A stretch of DNA of 15,306 nt from CAYUWH01 sp964448615. GTDB lineage: Bacteria; Patescibacteriota; Gracilibacteria; Peribacterales; Peribacteraceae. The stretch's first letter is position 1; every line of letters begins with the position of its first letter. Below the pieces are notes generated by a model. That model did not search any database and was not told where the DNA came from. It saw only the letters and a program-made list of their open reading frames with translations. The DNA is taken from assembly GCA_964448615.1 (NCBI GenBank), contig CAYUWH010000033.1, positions 1 to 15,306 on the forward strand, read 5' to 3'. Below, in pieces: positions 13,174-15,306 of the stretch. Position numbers and translations under genes: made by a program.

Positions 13174-14187
13174 TTAGGCCATGGCGCTCGCATCTTCGAG
13201 TTTCTTTTTAGCCTCCTTCAGTTGTTGCTCCTGCTCCTGCTTGAGTGGGTCAGTTATTTTGTTGAGGATTACTAGTACCTCCAGCGCTTCCAATGCAGTC
13301 TGCAATCCTGCAGCTTGAATTTTGAATACGCTTTTTTTCGCGCTGATCGCATGTTCACGCGGCGGTACAATCGTCATGCCGCCAGAGAGTGTTGCAAGGA
13401 ACGTATAGCCTCGCACTTTCAATCCGCCCGTGGTGTTGAGCAGGCGTTTCCAGAGGGATTTTAACTCAAGGTTCAATCCATCCACAGCTTCTTGCATGGT
13501 GCTTGCATTTCTGCCGACGGCGGATGTTGCGTAGGTGAGGACCACGCCTTCCCGATCCGCTTGCTTCTCCATGGGAACTTTGGATTCTTGGAACGTGAGC
13601 ACCACTTCCTCCGGAACCGAATACGTGGTTGCCTTCTCATCGCGCAGTGCTTTTTCCAATAATTCTAAATTTTTCGCGAGATCCATGTGCAGCGTGCCGC
13701 CGCGAAATTGCTTTTTATAGGCATCGAGTTGCAACTTTAACCAAGCCTCGCGAGTAATGCAGGTTTGAATTAATTCATCTGCTTTGAAGCGTGTTCCCAC
13801 CGATTCACGGCTCGAGCGGCCGGCACCCATGTCTGCTCCGCTTACCTCCGTTGCCTTCGGCATGGCCAGCATCGATGCATTTGGTTTTGTAGGCATATTG
13901 TTCAATTTCTCAAGAAGCGCTTGTCGTTCTTGCAGATACTGCTTCACTTTCATGCTCTTATCGTTGGTACGTGTAAAGAGAATCGCGGATGCCACGATGG
14001 TTCCGCGCAGGCGGACATCTTTATCCGAGATGTTCTTTTCCACCATTCCTTCCTCGTCTTGTGAGAGGCCGGAAATAGCCTCTCCGAGCAGTGCCCGTGT
14101 CTCGGTTCTTAATGAATGTACCCTTCCTGAATGAGGCGATTCAGGACTATTTTCAGATCCAGGGCGTAGAACAAGTGGGGGTGTCAT
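13174..14187 (-). CDS. 337-aa helical protein, unknown function
   Basis: Not recognised. The first 30 residues are Pro/Ser-rich and probably disordered. The rest looks soluble and mainly helical, with long charged helices near residues 75-100 (SMKVKQYLQERQALLEKLNN) and at the C-terminus (about 290-335, KEAKKKLEDA), suggestive of coiled coil. There is no signal peptide, and the one hydrophobic stretch, TIVASAILF, is short. The start ATG at 14187 fits the promoter, because an upstream ATG at 14217 would lie before the -10 box. No Shine-Dalgarno is present in the short leader. It is divergent from sufD and convergent with the small acidic gene. Use of rarer AT-rich codons is not obvious, so recent transfer is not suggested. 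Confidence 0.75.
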   Translation of the reverse strand: MTPPLVLRPGSENSPESPHSGRVHSLRTETRALLGEAISGLSQDEEGMVEKNISDKDVRLRGTIVASAILFTRTNDKSMKVKQYLQERQALLEKLNNMPTKPNASMLAMPKATEVSGADMGAGRSSRESVGTRFKADELIQTCITREAWLKLQLDAYKKQFRGGTLHMDLAKNLELLEKALRDEKATTYSVPEEVVLTFQESKVPMEKQADREGVVLTYATSAVGRNASTMQEAVDGLNLELKSLWKRLLNTTGGLKVRGYTFLATLSGGMTIVPPREHAISAKKSVFKIQAAGLQTALEALEVLVILNKITDPLKQEQEQQLKEAKKKLEDASAMA

Positions 14188-14208
14188 AAAGTGTTTGTGT
14201 ATATGATT

Positions 14209-14237
14209 ATTATACAATAAAAATGATATTTAATCAA
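14209..14237 (-). promoter_or_regulatory. sigma70-type promoter for the 337-aa gene
   Basis: On the minus strand the -35 box TTGATT (14232-14237), a 17-bp spacer and a perfect -10 TATAAT (14209-14214). The transcription start should be near 14202, giving a leader of about 15 nt before the ATG at 14187. Confidence 0.8.
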
Positions 14238-14270
14238 TAACAGTCCTCGTCTCGTAAAAGCTTGAGAATA

Positions 14271-14279
14271 GGCTATACT
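14271..14279 (+). promoter_or_regulatory. -10 box GGCTATACT for sufD
   Basis: TATACT ends 9 bp before the sufD ATG at 14289, so the leader would be only 2-3 nt. The GCTAT core is shared with the boxes before sufB and three other genes. No Shine-Dalgarno is present. Confidence 0.6.
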
Positions 14280-14288
14280 CTGCGTCCA

Positions 14289-15005
14289 ATGGCGTCTGTG
14301 CAGCGTAGTATCGGCGACAGAGAAGTGGTCGAGCTTTACAAAGGTGGCCATCACGCATTTCTGGTGCCAAGAGAGACCAGGGCGTCGGTTGTGCTATTGG
14401 CACTTACACCCTGCGATGTCACGGTAGAAATTGTGGTGGAAGAAGGGGCGGAGTGTGCATTGCGTATCCTCTCGCTTGGAGGTGGTACTCAGACTGTTCG
14501 TGCGCATGTTACGGGACGAAATGGAAGGAGTGATATTGATTGGATCGCTTATCTCAGCGGCAATGAGCGAGGCGAATTAGCGGCAACGAATATCTTTGAA
14601 GCGTCGGAAGGCCGTGGCGAAATTACCATGAAAGGCGTAGCGCAAGGGAAGGCACATCTTGGCATGAAAGGGTTGATTGCGATAGGGGAGAAGGGCACGG
14701 GAGCGGATGCATATCTGACACAGGATGTGCTGATGCTCGATGCATCTGCAAAAGTGGATGCTGTGCCAGGACTGGAGATCAAAACCAATGACGTGAAAGC
14801 GAGTCATAGTGCGACCATTTCACGTGTGACAGCCGAAGATCTTTTCTATTTTGCTTCGCGTGGGATTGGAGAAGAGGAGGCAAAACGAATGTTTGTCCTC
14901 GGGTTTTTGGGAGGAGTATTGGCGAAGATGAACGATGAAACATTGCGAGAGAGAATGACGGGGTTGATTGAAGAGAAATATAAATATAAAAAGACGAATC
15001 AATAA
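14289..15005 (+). CDS. sufD: Fe-S cluster assembly protein SufD (short form)
   Basis: Paralogue of SufB that completes the SufBCD scaffold. With 238 residues it is far shorter than the E. coli SufD (about 420), keeping mainly the beta-helix core and the C-terminal helices. The C-terminal signature NDVKASHSATISRVTAEDLFYFASRGIGEEEAKRM, read in two parts as NDVKASHSATIS and AEDLFYFASRGIGEEEAKRM, matches the SufB/SufD family. His173 aligns with the essential His360 of E. coli SufD, but the neighbouring Cys358 position is Ala171. The ATG at 14289 is preferred to an in-frame TTG at 14262, which lies before the -10 box. It has its own promoter and ends in a bidirectional terminator. Confidence 0.9.
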   Translation: MASVQRSIGDREVVELYKGGHHAFLVPRETRASVVLLALTPCDVTVEIVVEEGAECALRILSLGGGTQTVRAHVTGRNGRSDIDWIAYLSGNERGELAATNIFEASEGRGEITMKGVAQGKAHLGMKGLIAIGEKGTGADAYLTQDVLMLDASAKVDAVPGLEIKTNDVKASHSATISRVTAEDLFYFASRGIGEEEAKRMFVLGFLGGVLAKMNDETLRERMTGLIEEKYKYKKTNQ

Positions 15006-15015
15006 TAACAGATAC

Positions 15016-15045
15016 AAAAAAACCGCCCGTTAAGGCGGTTTTTTT
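15016..15045. terminator. bidirectional rho-independent terminator between sufD and 16S
   Basis: Stem of AAAAAAACCGCC and GGCGGTTTTTTT with loop CGTTAA. With A-run and T-run on the two sides it works in both directions, ending sufD on the plus strand and the 16S rRNA transcript on the minus strand. Confidence 0.93.
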
Positions 15046-15263
15046 GAGGCTCATCACCTCATAGTGTAGTAGAGAGAATCTTCCGGGCCTCTCCCCTTTG
15101 CGTGCCTAAAAGGCAAACAAGGGGCAGAGGGGTCATTCCCCGGGCAATCAATAATATGTTGGACGTAATCCTTCGGCGCTTGCGCACCTCAGGACGAGCG
15201 ACCATCCAGAGCATATCTACCAACATCAGAGTAATCTGAAGTGGTTCAGGGTAACTCCCTGGT
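15046..15263 (-). other. 16S rRNA 3' trailer, no tRNA or 23S visible
   Basis: This 218-bp stretch follows the 16S 3' end on the minus strand. I see no tRNA (no cloverleaf or TTCRA arm), no ORF of note and no 23S start before the terminator. It is rich in small hairpins: CAGGG / CCCTG at 15247-15261, TCAGA / TCTGA just beyond it, and a long one at 15088-15130. Confidence 0.7.
15088..15130. other. long hairpin in the 16S trailer
   Basis: CCTCTCCCCTT (15088-15098) pairs with AAGGGG-C-AGAGG (15119-15130, one bulged C), with further inner pairing GCCT / AGGC. No T-run follows, so it is more likely an RNA processing or stability structure than a terminator. Confidence 0.55.
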
Positions 15264-15306
15264 AAGGAGATGTTCCATCCGCAGGTTCTCCTACGGATAC
15301 CTTGTT
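15264..15306 (-). rRNA. rrs: 16S ribosomal RNA, 3' end only (helix 45 and anti-SD tail)
   Basis: On the minus strand the sequence AACAAGGTATCCGTAGGAGA followed by ACCTGCGGATGGAACATCTCC is the universal 3' end of 16S rRNA, including helix 45 (GTAGG, loop AGAA, CCTGC). The gene continues beyond the right edge. Compared with the usual GGATCACCTCCTT the tail reads GGAACATCTCCTT, a change at two positions, one of them the first base of the CCUCC anti-Shine-Dalgarno core. The exact mature end is estimated. The gene is not followed by 23S. Confidence 0.95.

Noticed and set aside
15046..15263. tRNA gene in the 16S trailer (Ile or Ala as in common rRNA operons)
   Set aside because: No cloverleaf, anticodon arm or TTC arm could be found on either strand.
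1..15306. Genetic code 25 (TGA as glycine, Gracilibacteria/Absconditabacteria)
   Set aside because: Several genes end at TGA exactly where the family ends (gltX, ferredoxin, sufB), and no motif requires reading through TGA.

Overview
The window (about 15.3 kb, mid GC) looks like chromosomal DNA of a small-genome bacterium, most likely from the Candidate Phyla Radiation and perhaps near Peregrinibacteria/Peribacteria. That placement is an inference from short intergenic spaces, a SUF cluster mixed with unknown small genes, a 16S rRNA gene not followed by 23S, and normal use of TGA as stop (which argues against the code-25 Gracilibacteria/Absconditabacteria). No database search was possible.

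Left part (1-6396, all minus strand): a cell-wall/division block read ftsW -> murG -> cyclophilin-type lipoprotein -> gltX -> deoxyribosyltransferase-like protein -> two-TM protein -> murB (cut by the window edge). It resembles a dcw cluster (ftsW-murG-...-murB) in which murC is replaced by unrelated genes. murG has no ATG/GTG/TTG start upstream of its essential N-terminal glycine loop; an ATT fits best.

Middle (6397-8429, mixed strands): lspA, a 100-N scaffold gap flanked by an identical 55-bp sequence (a missed contig overlap), a membrane-anchored TPR protein and a [2Fe-2S] ferredoxin.

Right part (8430-15005): sufC, sufB and sufD, the Fe-S assembly scaffold, all on the plus strand but separated by other genes: an RDD membrane protein, a VTT/DedA-like membrane protein, an orphan 100-aa ORF with its own promoter and terminator, a RAYT (REP-associated tyrosine transposase) element with three related palindromes, a small acidic protein and a 337-aa unknown. 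A bidirectional terminator then separates sufD from the 3' end of a 16S rRNA gene on the minus strand. The 16S tail carries an altered anti-Shine-Dalgarno region.

Three layers of structure are not explained by the genes. (1) Four intergenic regions hold arrays of short words beginning with GTA at a strict 9-bp or 7-bp period; at three loci a second, inverted array makes a large hairpin, and the arrays reach almost to the flanking start and stop codons. (2) Several genes start 6-10 bp after a TGCTATNMT-type extended -10 box, implying leaderless or nearly leaderless mRNAs; only one gene has a strong Shine-Dalgarno sequence. (3) The RAYT palindromes include one perfect 30-bp copy inside the transposase gene, occupying exactly ten in-frame codons.
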